NCBI RefSeq assembly: GCF_003597395.2
Contig: NC_133773.1
Location: 73,381,223 to 73,445,222, forward strand
Length of the DNA: 64,000 bases
Reading direction: 5' to 3'
Origin: Chelonoidis abingdonii
Lineage: Eukaryota; Chordata; Testudines; Testudinidae
This document shows, piece after piece, positions 37,601 through 47,163 of the stretch. Within the stretch, counting starts at the first letter, position 1; each line of letters begins with the position of its first letter. The position numbers and the translations under genes are program-made. Under the pieces are notes generated by a model. That model saw only the letters and a list, made by a program, of their open reading frames with translations. It was not told the origin of the DNA and made no database searches.

Positions 37601-38650
37601 CAAATCACTTCCAGTTTGGTGGTCCTATCAAAAAGCCACCTGCTGATCGTTATATCTGAGAGCAGGGACAAATGAGGACTGGCTTTGGAAGTGGGATTTC
37701 ATCCATGCTGTTAAATACTCATTTAGCAAGTGGCTCCAGATAAAAAGTATAATGATCAACAAAATCAAATTTCACTGGAGTCTATACAGAATACAAAGGA
37801 TAAACAGAAGAAGAGGCCAATCATGAGCTTCAGAATTTCTAGTAACACAAGCAAACTGTAGCATTATACATGGAGGTACCAAAGTCCTAAACCCTTGTAA
37901 AGTAGGACTCCATCTACCAGTGCACATACCATGTCATTCAACTAGTATGAATATTGCTTCAACCTGGAATTTGTACTGAGAGCTAGAGTTCTTCCATACC
38001 TGTCAGTCTTTTTAATCCTGTTTTTCATGATGGTTTTCATTAATTAATAACATCTAGATTTCTGATGTATTAAAGTAGCACATTGGTGTGTTTGTGATCA
38101 AGCTTTGAAGATCTCTTCATCTGAAATGATCTTTTTGGGCCTTTCTGACAAAGGCCTTGGGGGGCGGAAATTACTGAAGTGTACCACAGAAAATAAGCAA
38201 AATAAATGAAACTATTTTGGGACTTTGTACGACAGAAAAAAAGTGCCCAGCACATTGTGAGTGCTACCAGAATAAAAATAATAATAAATGCACATAACAG
38301 CATGCCTATCATTATATGGGAAAGACTACTGAAAGGGACACTGAATATGGATAACTTCTGAGGGCCAAAGGCTTTAAAAAGTTCAGGAAATTAATTTTAA
38401 GACTTTTCCCAGTGAGAGGAAATCAAGAGCTGTTCCACAAAGAGAGTAGATGAAAGACAACTGCTCATGCAATATGTGACAGCAGCATCAAATAGGGTTT
38501 AATCCTGCTGGCACCACAGCATTGCTGAAAGAAGTGCAGGAAGCCCCAAAACATTAGGGCTTAGATTATGTGCAGAGAGGCTTCCACATAGCTAGACTAA
38601 ATATGAGTAACACTTATTTGTTTAATAATATGAGCAACTCTCTAGAGTGT
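34650..38650. other. Non-coding stretch, no gene recognised
   Basis: AT-rich. A palindromic sauropsid repeat fragment at 34935-35020 (CTGGTGTAAATCCAC...GTTACTCCAGATC) is followed by a T20 tract at 35031-35050. A similar degraded piece (GTAGTCAATGGAAAAAG) is near 37040. No coding sequence recognised. Confidence 0.5.
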
Positions 38651-38654
38651 AAAA

Positions 38655-38815
38655 AGAACAGAAAAGCTTGTGGCACCTTGGAGACTAACAAATTTATTTG
38701 AGCATAAGCTTTTGTGGGGTACAGCCCACTTAATCAGATGCATGCAGTGGAAAATACTGTAGGAAGATATATACATACAGAGAACATGAAACAATGTGTG
38801 TTGTTATTGATCTGA
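38655..38815 (-). mobile_element. Penelope-like element tail (tentative)
   Basis: The minus strand carries a widely dispersed reptile repeat with TTGTTAGTCTCCAAGGTGCC near its end, preceded by AAGCTTATGCTCAAATAAAT and a CTGATTA...CCCCAC element. I attribute this family to Penelope-like retroelements because its consensus, as I remember it, contains a hammerhead-like core (see findings). The copy is truncated and diverged and has no coding part. The gypsy element inserted less than 200 bp downstream. Confidence 0.45.
38701..38737 (-). ncRNA. Decayed hammerhead-ribozyme-like core
   Basis: On the minus strand CTGATTA (38731-38737) is followed by a perfect 5-bp stem (GTGGG/CCCAC, loop CTGTAC) and then AAAA. 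A hammerhead core is CTGANGA, stem II, GAAA. One conserved base in each box is changed, the second change being CpG-type decay, so cleavage is not expected. The family assignment and ancestral activity are inference. Confidence 0.4.
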
Positions 38816-39000
38816 GTAATGTTAAAGAGTGAGAAATGTGGAAGAGAGAGTGTGTGGCTAGAACACAGGTGCTTAAATACAATCCAGCAAATGAAAATGA
38901 TAGAAATAGTAGCCATATTAGGACTTATAGCCAGGAGTAGGGTCTCATACCAGTGAACTGAAGAACTACTCATGGCAGAGAGTGAAAGCAGGGTAGTCAC

Positions 39001-39946
39001 TGTAAGGGTTCCCCTGTCAGGCGAGGGGACGCTCTTCGCCCTCCGGGGTACCTGGGAACCAGGACACCTCACTACAAACCCAGCAGTTCAGTCTATAAGT
39101 CCTACAAAGCCCAAGCCCTAGCTCAGGGTGGGGCGACAAATGCCGGCACAGAGCTCAGACCCTCAGGTAGAGCTGAGCAGCAGTTCCAGTAAATCTATAA
39201 AGCCCAAGCCCTAGCTCAGGGCGGGGCACAAATGCAGGTACAGGGCTCAGACCCTCAGGCAGAGCTGAGCAGCAGTTCAAGTAAGTCTATAAAGGCCTCC
39301 TCAGGCCAGGGAGAGGGGGGAGTCTGCCACCCCTGGAAGGGTGGCAGGGAGCGGGACGCAGGCCCCTCCCACTCCACTGTGTCCCAGCCCGGGGCCATAA
39401 CAGTGGCAGGCAGTCTGCTGCTGGGTCAGTGGGGATCCTGGCCGCAACACACTAACATCAGTTCTGGCAGTGCTGCAACCAGACTGGGGTCAGCTGCCCC
39501 CAGGCTACTTCCCTTTTCCCCCTCCTCGAGTACCTGAGTCGTCGTGGTTTCGGCAGAGGGGTCAACCACCATCGGCTCCTCAGGGTAAGTGTCCACGGGT
39601 GGGCTCAGCGGGTCCTCCGGGTAGATGGCCACCGTCCAGCTCGGCTCCTCCTCCAGGTGGCGGGAGTGGGGCAGGCTCGGCCAGTCCTCCTCCAAGTAGT
39701 GGGAGTGGGGCAGGCTGGGTCGGCCGCTGAGTTCTGTGGCCTCCCCATCAAGAGCTTGGTCGCGGACGTCTGGTCTGGCTGACGGCTGGGGCCTTACTGA
39801 GCTCGGAGGGCCTGTCTTTGTACTTCCGGGTCGGCGCTTGACCCTTTGCGGGGTGGGCCCAGAGCCCCGTAGCTCTGCCCAGTCCGGCATCCGGCTGGGC
39901 TCTTGGTCCTCTGGGGTGCCTGGGAACCAGGCCACCTCACTTAACA
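39001..39946 (-). repeat. 3' LTR of the gypsy element, with internal 93-bp duplication
   Basis: Matches the other LTR (44383-45230) along its length but is about 98 bp longer, nearly all of it explained by a tandem duplication (39108-39200 and 39201-39293). In a 230-bp part (from 39435 against 44721) I count about eight differences by eye, so the LTRs have diverged by a few percent there. On the minus strand it begins TGTTAAGTGAGG and ends CCCTTACA. Confidence 0.9.
39108..39293 (-). repeat. 93-bp tandem duplication inside one LTR
   Basis: Two units, each starting (plus strand) AGCCCAAGCCCTAGCTCAGG and ending TCTATAA, lie head to tail. The other LTR has a single unit. The units differ at several positions, so the duplication is not recent. 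Confidence 0.9.
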
Positions 39947-39997
39947 CCCCCCCACGCAAGTCTGGCTCCCGTGCGGTGGGGCCAGACCCGCCCATGC
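39426..39997 (-). pseudogene. C-terminal extension of Pol reading into the 3' LTR
   Basis: After the RNase H end (ADFLSRVGG) the same frame stays open for about 190 more codons, most of them inside the LTR, and stops at 39426. It is rich in P, S and E with a near-repeat (EEDWPSLPHSRHLEEEPSW). The 5' LTR has a matching frame (44712-45164) that stays open, needs no gaps to align, and ends at the same stop (CCGQDPH). No domain is recognised. Whether it is translated is unknown; GC-rich DNA can stay open by chance. Confidence 0.55.
39947..39958 (-). other. Polypurine tract of the gypsy element
   Basis: On the minus strand TGCGTGGGGGGG directly precedes the 3' LTR start TGTTAAGTG. This is the expected place and composition for the plus-strand primer. 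Confidence 0.65.
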
Positions 39998-40400
39998 CTC
40001 CCACCCGGGAAAGAAAGTCCGCATTCGCGTGGTCTTTTCTGGCCCTATGGTGGACCGTAAAGGCGTAGGGTTGCAGCACTAGGTACCACCTCTGCAGCCT
40101 CATGTTATGGTCTTTCATGTGGGCCAGCCATTGGAGCGTGGCATGATCCGTAACAAGCGTGAAGGGGGCTCCGAGGAGATAATACCATCAGGTGTCGCAC
40201 ACCCATTTCACAGCGAGGGCCTCTTTCTTGACCACCGTGTAATTCTTCTCTCTGGGGAACGGCTTCCTGCTGATATATATAACCGGATGTTCTTCCCCAT
40301 CGACCTCCTGGGAGAGGACCGCGCTGAGTCCCACCTCTGAGGCGTTCATCTGGAGGACAAAGGCCCGGTCAAAATCAGGGCGGTAGAGTACGGGCGCGCG
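39998..40400 (-). pseudogene. gypsy RNase H domain, broken
   Basis: RNase H removes the RNA template during reverse transcription. Seen in order: FVLQMNASEVGLSAVLSQ, VIYISRKPFPREKNY, KEALAVKW, LVTDHATLQWL, RLQRWYLVLQPYAFTVHHR and ADFLSR, a typical Ty3/gypsy layout. The first catalytic aspartate expected in the (T)DAS position is asparagine here. A TGA after WVCDT (about 40188) interrupts the frame, which then continues in phase. It follows the RT connection region in the same frame and ends just before the polypurine tract. Confidence 0.88.
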
Positions 40401-41457
40401 GCAAAGGCTTGCCTTGAGGGTCTGGAATGCCGCGTCACACTCTCGGGTCCACTGCACCTGTCGTAGACTGTCCTTGGCCAGCAACCCAGTCAAGGGGGCC
40501 ACGATGGCCGCAAACTGAGGGATGAACCACCGATAATAGCCGGCCAGCCCCAGGAACTGGTTCACCTGGCACTTCGTGGCTGGCGGGGGGCAGGTTGCGA
40601 TAGCCTGAACCTTTCCCATGAGGGGCTTTACTGGTCCATTCCCAATGGTATACCCCATGGTCGTTTCTTGCCAGCCAATACGACACTTCTTCGGGTTGGC
40701 AGTCAACCCGGCAGCCCACAGGGACCTCAGGACTGCAGCCACCTGCTCAGGTGGTCCTCCAATTGGTGGCTATAAATGGCCACATCGTCCAGGTATGCAG
40801 TGGCGTAGTCCTGATGGGGCTGGAAGGGACGGTCCATCAGCCGCTGAAACGTGGCCGGGGCCCCATGGAGGCTGAAGAGCATCCGGGTGAACTGATACAG
40901 GCCTGTAGGGGTGGCGAAAGTGGTCTTCTCCCTGGAGCTCGGCTCTAGGGGTATCTGCCAATATCCCTTGCTCAGATCGAGAGTAGTGATGTAACGGGCC
41001 TCTCCCAACTGGCCAAGCAACTCATCTATTCGGGGCATCAGGTATGCGTCAAACTTCGAGATGGCATTGATGCATCTGAAGTCGACGCAAAACCGTCGGG
41101 TGCCATCTGGTTTGGGTACTAGGACTACTGGGCTGCGCCATTCGCTCTGTGCTGGCTCGATGACCCCCAGGTCCAGTATGGCCCATACCTCTTCCTCAAT
41201 GACTTGGCGCATGTGGTAAGGCAAAGGCCTGGTCACCCCTCGGACCACCACTCCCGGCTCCATCTGAATGGTGTGCTGGATGAGGGTGGTGCACCCCGGG
41301 TGGGTTGTGAAGGTATGGGGGAACGCCAGTAGCAGAGACTGAGTTTGTTTGAGTTGCTCCGTCGTCAGTGTCGGTCCCAGCTGGGGACCTTTGGGGTCCG
41401 CAGGATCTGTCACCTGGGTCCCCAGCTCGGGGTCCGGCGGGTAGGGGTTAATCAACA
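40401..41457 (-). pseudogene. gypsy reverse transcriptase, broken
   Basis: Copies the element RNA into DNA in cytoplasmic particles. The frame from 41455 shows EEEVWAILDLGVIEPAQSEW, SPVVLVPKPDGTRRFCVDFR, the motif A block YITTLDLSKGYWQIPL, FATPTGLYQFTRMLF, and the catalytic YLDD (40784-40795) with both aspartates. At about 40752 the reading frame shifts by one base; the thumb and connection continue in the new frame (KKCRIGW, FLGLAGYYRWFIPQFA, PLTGLL, FQTLKASLC). It lies downstream of integrase, the reverse of most Ty3/gypsy elements. Confidence 0.92.
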
Positions 41458-42521
41458 GCCCCTCTCACTCTCGCTATGGTTTTAGGAGGTTCACGTGGTA
41501 GCATTGTTTCTTTTTGCACTGGTCGGGCTGATAGATCTCGTACGTGATGGGCCCTACCTATTGGATCACCTCATAAGGCCCTTGCCACTGGGCCAGAATC
41601 TTTGATTCGCTAGACGGAAGGAGGAGTAGAACCTGGTCCCCGGGTTGGAAGCCACGAGTCTGCACCCCGCGGTTGTAGGCCCAGGCCTGAGTCTCCTGGG
41701 AGGCTTCCAAATTCTCACAGGCTATGGCATCAGCCTGCGCCAGGTGCTCCTGAAGCTGCAGGATGTATTTCAAACAGGCCCTGGGTAGGGGACGGGGCTT
41801 GCTCCCATGTCTCTCGCATTAGGTCCAAGAGGCCTCGGGGCCATTGGCCGTATAGTAACTCAAACGGGGAGAACTTGGTGGAGGACTGTGGGGCGTCCTG
41901 GATCGCCAGGAGCAGAGGTGGTAGTAACTGTCCCAACGGCGGAGGTCATCTGAGGGGAAACTTGCATAACATGCTCTTAAGGGTTCTATTAAATCGTTCA
42001 ACCAGCCTATTGGTTTGAGGATGGCACACAGATGTCCGCAGCTGCTTGATCCCCAAGACCTCACATGCTTGCCGTAATAGCCGAGCGGTGAAGTTGGTGC
42101 CCTGGTCCGTAAGGATCTCTCGGGGCAAACCAACGCGGGCGAAGATCTTTACAAGTTCGCCGGCGATGCTACGGGCTGTGATAGTCCGGAGGGATATGGC
42201 CTCAGGGAACTGGGTTGCGTAGTCCAGCAGAACCAGTGTATACTGGAATCCTGCGGCGCTTTTGGGGAGCGGGCCCACCAGGTCCATGGCCACCCACTCG
42301 AAGGGGGTATCAATTAAGGGCATGGGAATCAAGGGCGCCTTAGGAGTCTGGGCCGGCACCGCCATCTGGCAGTCGGGGCAGGACCTGCAGTAATTCCTCA
42401 CCTCCTGATGTATACCGGGACAAAAGAAGCGTGTCAGAATCCGGGACAAAGTCTTCTCAAGGCCGAGGTGTCCAGCCACCGGGACGTCATGGGCTAGCTT
42501 CATGACGGCTCGCCGATGACA
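41458..42521 (-). pseudogene. gypsy integrase, broken
   Basis: Integrase inserts the DNA copy into the chromosome. Zinc-binding residues are present as AHDVPVAGH and CRSCPDC. The catalytic DDE triad is visible in VAMDLVGPL, LTDQGTNF and RLVERFNRTL. The C-terminal part follows with GFQPGDQVLLLLPSSESK and WQGPYEVIQ, then ITYEIYQPDQC. Breaks: TGA at 41946-41948, a frameshift near 41795, and in-frame stops at about 41555 and in the linker towards RT (about 41460-41480). Its position before RT, joined by a short linker, is the diagnostic Gmr1 arrangement. Confidence 0.92.
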
Positions 42522-42952
42522 CTAGGGCACGAGGAGTTGGGTCTGAAGCTCCCCCGTACGGGGCTCCTTCTCGACCCAGTACAGGCGTTCCTGCCGTAAC
42601 TCGAAGAGGGGCCACTGGGCGGCCTGGTGGGGATCCATGACGGTGCCGTCGACAGCGGCTACCTGTTCATATGCATGCTGGAGACTGGGGTCGGCCCGCT
42701 GATCGTGACAGAAGTCCATCTGAAGTGGGGACCCCTCCATTGCCTCCAAGGGAGAGTCCCCTGACTCGTTCGTCCGCTCGAGGGGGTCGGGTGTTTCCCC
42801 TTGGTCCGCCCCGGCCTCCGGGGGCTCTCCTCCCCAGACTGGCGTGACCCTTGGGTGTTCCCCAGTGCTGCGAGGATTTCTGCAAACTTCAGCCAGTCCT
42901 GGCCCAGGATCACCAGATACGCCAGGCATGGGGCAAGGCCCACCACCATTGG
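42522..42952 (-). pseudogene. gypsy linker between protease and integrase
   Basis: A variable charged stretch (GEPPEAGADQGETPDPLERT, then LQHAYEQVAAVDGT, then FELRQERLYWVEKE) connects protease to the integrase zinc region. The second half resembles the sequence that precedes integrase in Ty3/gypsy elements. A TAG at about 42522 separates it from integrase in the same frame. In other elements this region is part of the polyprotein. Confidence 0.7.
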
Positions 42953-43168
42953 TCAGATGACTCCTCCTACTGTTAGTTGGGCCCGAGCGCTGGGGTACGG
43001 CCGAACATCCCCGTGGATGCACTGCAGTCTGATCATCCTCGGACGGGTGTCAGCCCGGAGACCTAAGCTCTGGCGGACCAGTGTCTGACCACACCCGGAA
43101 TCGACGAGAGCCACCATTGGGGACCCCTCCAAGACTACGGGCACTGTGATCTTGGCGGCACGGGGACA
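42840..43168 (-). pseudogene. gypsy aspartic protease, broken
   Basis: Cleaves the polyprotein. The active-site block reads MVALVDSGCGQTLVRQ (DSG at about 43094-43102), followed by IHGDVRPYP and AYLVILGQDWLKF, the usual C-terminal hydrophobic block. A TGA after LTVGGVI (42953-42955) breaks the frame. It is in the same frame as the gag knuckle, from which it is separated only by the TGA at 43169-43171. An overlap with the linker frame exists because the frame changes between 42949 and 42840. Confidence 0.85.
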
Positions 43169-44300
43169 TCATGCGCGGGCTTCCCCAGAACAAACCTGGC
43201 CAAAGTGGCACTCCATCGCCGGGCAGTCCCAGCGTAGGTGCCCATATTCCCTGCAGGAGAAACAGGGTGCCAGGTCCACTCGACCCGGCTGGGGATGTTT
43301 TCCTGTGGCCCCCCCCCGGAGGGGCCCAGGTGGCCTCCCGTGCTACGGGAGGCAGGGCGGGTGCTTGTCACCCCGCGGCCTCCGTGGGTTGGGGTCAGGG
43401 CTCGGGCCCCCAGGCGGATCATCGGGAGTCAGCCCGGGAAAGGGGGCTCCCCGCCTCTCGGGGTCAGGGCGAGCCACCCCGCAGGTGGTGGCTCGGGTGG
43501 TCGGACCCACTGACGTCTCCGCTGCTAGAAAGTTCTCCATTAAGGTGATGGCAGCTGCCAGTGTCATGGGTCAACAGCGGAGTACCCAGGCCCTCCCCGC
43601 GGCGGGACTATATGGAGAAATTGCTCCAACACGATTTGCTCCATGAGCTCCTCTGGCGTTCGGGTCTCGGGCTGCAGCCACCGCTTACATGTCTCCCTTA
43701 GTTCCTGGGCCACCATCTGGGGCCGGCCCCGGTGGGGTAGGTCAGGCCCCTAAATCGCTGGCGGAAGGTCTCTGGGCTCACATCCAGGGCATTCAGAATT
43801 GCCGCCTTTACTTGAAGGTAGTCTTGGGCGGCCTTCGTAGACTGGCCCCGATAGACCATCTGGGCAATCCCTGTCAAGTACGGGGCCAAGAGGGAAGCCC
43901 ACTGGTGCAAGGCCCCCCCCCACGACGATGGCTACCCGCTCAAATGTTACCAGGGAAGACTTCCGGGTCGTCGCTGGGACCCATCTTGGTCAGCCGGATT
44001 GGTGGGTTTGGCCGCGGGGTCCCCTCAGAGTCTCCCGGCTGGGGCTCTGCAAGTTGGGACAGCGCCGTGGCGAACTGTTGGAGGCATTTCCTCTGGAAGT
44101 CGTGATGCTGTATGGTGAGGTCTTGCACCAACTGGTGCTGCTGGGCTCCTAGCTGTTCAGCCAGCTGTTGCTGTTGTTGGAGCTGGGCGACCCACTGCTC
44201 TTGGTGCTGTTGGAGCTGGGCCGCCTGCTGTTGTGCCTGGCTTTCGGTTAAGAAGGCGAAGAGCTAAGACAGATCCGTGTCCCGGGGGGGCAGGGGGGTT
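43169..44300 (-). pseudogene. gypsy gag with SCAN-like capsid part and CCHC knuckle, broken
   Basis: Gag forms the particle shell. Seen in order: a Q-rich coiled-coil-like N-terminus (about 44060-44250), a part reading FQRKCLQQFATALSQL, a SCAN-like region ([19 protein letters not shown], then a [24 protein letters not shown] block near 43610-43690), and one zinc knuckle with spacing C-X2-C-X4-H-X4-C (43223-43264). Frame changes occur near the C9 run at 43913-43921 and between 43698 and 43567. Gag of Gmr1-like elements is the proposed source of vertebrate SCAN domains; this sequence fits. Confidence 0.85.
43223..43264 (-). other. CCHC zinc knuckle of gag (nucleocapsid)
   Basis: The encoded peptide CFSCREYGHLRWDC keeps all four metal ligands and exact retroviral-type spacing. 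It would bind the element RNA. Confidence 0.9.
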
Positions 44301-44362
44301 CGCTCTCCCTCAGTTCCCCTCTCAGAGGGGTCGAGGGCCCATGCCCACATTTCTGGACAAGG

Positions 44363-44380
44363 GTCCTTGGTCAGGTGCCA
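44363..44380 (-). promoter_or_regulatory. Primer binding site of the gypsy element
   Basis: On the minus strand TGGCACCTGACCAAGGAC starts two bases after the 5' LTR. The TGG start complements a tRNA CCA end. I cannot name the tRNA from memory. Confidence 0.6.
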
Positions 44381-44382
44381 GG

Positions 44383-45230
44383 TGTAAGAGTTCCCCTGTC
44401 GGCGAGGGGTCACTCTTCGCCCTCTGGGGCGCCTGGGAACGAGATCGCCTTATTACACACCCAGCAGTTCAGTCTATAAGTCCTACAAAATCCAAGCCCT
44501 AGCTCAGGGCGGGGCACAAACGCAGGTACAGGGCTCAGACCCTCAGGCAGGGCTGAGCAGCAGTTCAAGTAAGTCTATAAAGGCCTCCTCAGGCCAGGGA
44601 GAGGGGGGAGTCTGCCACCCCTGGAAGGTGGCAGGGGGCGGGACGCAGGCCCTCCCACTCCACTGTGTCCCAGTCGGGGGCCCTAACAGCAGCAGGCAGT
44701 CTGCTGCTGGGTCAGTGGGGATCCTGGCCGCAACACACTAACATCAGTTCTGGCAGTGCTGCAACCAGACTGGGGTTGGCTGCCCCTAGGCTACTTCTCC
44801 TTTCCCCCTCCTCGAGTACCTGAGTCGTCGTGGTTTCGGCAGAGGGGTCAACCACCATTGGCTCCTCAAGGTAAGTGTCCACGGGTGGGCTCAGCGGGTC
44901 CTCCGGGTAGACGGCCACCGTCCAGCTCGGCTCCTCCTCCAGGTGGCGGGAGCGGGACAGGCTCGGCCAGTCCTCCTCCGGGTAGAGAGCGAAGGGCAGG
45001 CTGGGTCGGCCGCTGTGTTCTGAGGCCTTCCCAGCAGGAGCTCGGTTGTGGACGTCTGGTCTGGCTGACGGCTGGGGCCTTATTGAGCTCAGAGGGCCCA
45101 TCTTTGTACTTCCGGGTCGGCTCTTAACCCTTTGCGGGGCTGGCCCAGAGCCCCGTAGCTCCACCCAGTCCGGCCTCCGGCTGGGCTCTTAGTCCTCTGG
45201 GGCGCCTGGGAACCAGGCCGCCTCACTACA
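44383..45230 (-). repeat. 5' LTR of the gypsy element, 848 bp
   Basis: Begins TGTAGTGAGGCGG and ends ACTCTTACA on the minus strand. It carries a single copy of the unit duplicated in the other LTR. A frame homologous to the Pol extension is open at 44712-45164. Confidence 0.92.
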
Positions 45231-45235
45231 GTGAC

Positions 45236-46575
45236 ACACCAAGACTTCCACAGCTTGCCATAGAACAGTTCTCACAGGCAGCTGTGATGCATGCTGCACA
45301 CTACATATGCTATAAGGAGATAGGGAGTTGGGGGGGAGCAGAGGGGGAAAGGGCAGAAGCCAGAGAAAGGGGGGGATGGGATAGCAGCAGAATAAGAGGG
45401 GGCAAGAGACATGGAAGGGGGTGGGCAGGATAGAAGCAGAGAGAGCTGGGGACATGTAGGTGAAAATCAGGACATAGCCAGGGTGCGGGGAGGTAGGATA
45501 ACAGCAAAGGGTATAATGGTGAGGAGCCTAGATGATTGGAGCAGGAGCTGGAGCACAGGGATGGATAGGAGTAGTGGGGAAAGAGGGTGAAAAGAACCAG
45601 AAGGGTCCTTTGGAAAAATAGTATTTGATCATGTAACTAAAGACTGTGTCACAATGGCTACACACACAAGAGGGTCTAATTAAGGGTGCACCGGAAACCT
45701 TAATTCCAACATTTTCTAACTTTTCAGTACTTGACTTTGCACTTAACATTTCTTAACATAGACTTCCCCCTTCCACCCCCAATTTTGGTTGAAATAGTTA
45801 AGATAAAAATTCAGGATCATGCCAGAAAACTCTCCTGCTGATGTGTATTACATAGTAAATAGGCAGAAACTGAAAAGTAAAATTGAAAAAATTATTTTCA
45901 AATTCCACTTGCAATAATGCAAAATCATAAAATCTTTCAAGTATCAAGCTGACAGCTTAAACCATATCAAAAAATAATAAAACACTGAGAATGGATGATT
46001 TAAAAAGGATGTTTTACTAAACTTTGCAAACTATGAGGAATAAGAAGCTTTCAGTGATCAGAGATGACAAGTTGCTCAGCTTCTCTGGGTTGCACCTGCC
46101 AAAGAAAAGTAAAATCATATGATTAACAGTAGAGTGTACCTTTCTTTTCTAAACACAAAATATTCTGATTAGAAAAGCTTATGGATATACAGGAAAAAAG
46201 TACTCTCCACCTATGGATGTGTGAGAGATGAAAAATTTGTATTTATTTTTTAAATCCCCACATGCTGAGACGCAACGTACTGTCATGATGTTCAATGAAT
46301 AAATATCTTCCACTCAGAGCTTGTCTTTTTTGCACAAATCAGCATTTCCTCTGAATAATAATGAGATATGGCTGACAGATAAGACAAGCTGAACATGTTA
46401 TCAGAGAAAATGGCAATTAGAGACGTGCATGTCACATGGTACCTGTTTTGGAGTCTGTTCACTTATCAGCAAGGACAATGGAAATCCACAGGCAGCGCAG
46501 TTCTATGGAATCTGTAAAATGAAGATTTTCCTGTAGGTTTTGCTGTATTTTCTGGCATCTGTTTTGCGATATATA
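45236..46575. other. Non-coding stretch with a purine-rich tract
   Basis: 45313-45600 is strongly purine-rich on the plus strand, with repeated GGGGGA and GGAGCAG themes and at least one G-quadruplex motif (45323-45353). The rest is AT-rich with nothing recognised. Confidence 0.6.
45323..45353 (+). other. G-quadruplex motif
   Basis: Four G-runs (GGG, G7, G5, GGG) with loops of 4, 6 and 3 bases. Confidence 0.7.
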
Positions 46576-47163
46576 TGTTGCCAGCACAAAGAGCCCGAGG
46601 GGGGCAACAGCAGGGGGGGTCCGTTGCCCGGTGTGCACCACGCCAATAAACACACCAGGGTAGAGAAGCAAACATAAGTTTATTTGAGCTCAAATAAGGT
46701 GCGAGGGAGAATGCAATCTCAAATCCTGCACACTTAAAACAAGCAGTTTCTTCCTTTTATATTTCAGTTGTTTACTACAAAACTTTTTCTTGCTGACTGA
46801 TTTTTCACTCCCCCCTCCTTTCCCATCCAGCTGCAGTATCTTTTCTCACTCAATCTTTTTGTCTTCCCCCTCCCCCTCCACTTTCTGCTGCAGAGACATG
46901 TATGCTGTATCTAAGAGTAGCCTTGAAACTTGCTTCAATTTAGCTCCAGTGTATTACAGCAGGGAACTGGCTATTACAATCAAAAAAAATAACTGCTGAC
47001 ATTACATTTTACAGCTATTAACACATTAGGTTACACTAGGTTACACAAAGTGTTAAACATGGAGGAACAATGGTTCATTGAGGCCTGAGCAGGAGGGCTT
47101 TATCGACACTCGTGGTCTTCCATTTTCCCAAATTACTTAGATCTATGCCTAGTGACACCAACA
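46576..47163 (-). mobile_element. Probable ERV solo LTR, 588 bp
   Basis: Ends are TGTTGCCAGCAC and GTGACACCAACA on the plus strand, inverted over TGTTG. On the minus strand AATAAACTTATG is followed by CTACCCTGGTGTGTTTATTGG and GTGCACACCGGGCAAC, which reads like an R-U5 end. Flanks GATATA (46570-46575) and ACTATA (47164-47169) could be a decayed 6-bp duplication. Pyrimidine-rich middle part. No internal genes. Confidence 0.5.

Larger units (their letters stand above)
39001..45230 (-). mobile_element. Gmr1-like Ty3/gypsy LTR retrotransposon, 6.2 kb, defective
   Basis: A complete LTR-to-LTR element read on the minus strand, bounded by TGTA...TACA ends. Flanks GTCAC (38996-39000) and GTGAC (45231-45235) look like a 5-bp target duplication with one change. 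Order: 5' LTR, primer site, gag with a SCAN-like part and CCHC knuckle, protease, integrase, reverse transcriptase, RNase H, polypurine tract, 3' LTR. Integrase before reverse transcriptase separates Gmr1-like elements from other Ty3/gypsy elements. The interior is GC-rich and keeps many CpG, unlike its surroundings. Several stops and frameshifts make it inactive. There is no envelope frame. Confidence 0.92.

Noticed and set aside
43146..43646. 166-codon plus-strand frame across the gypsy gag
   Set aside because: It is the shadow of the minus-strand gag, which has the zinc knuckle and SCAN-like motifs.
39001..45230. Endogenous retrovirus with an envelope gene
   Set aside because: No envelope frame is present. 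RNase H runs straight into the polypurine tract and 3' LTR, and the domain order is that of Gmr1-like gypsy elements.
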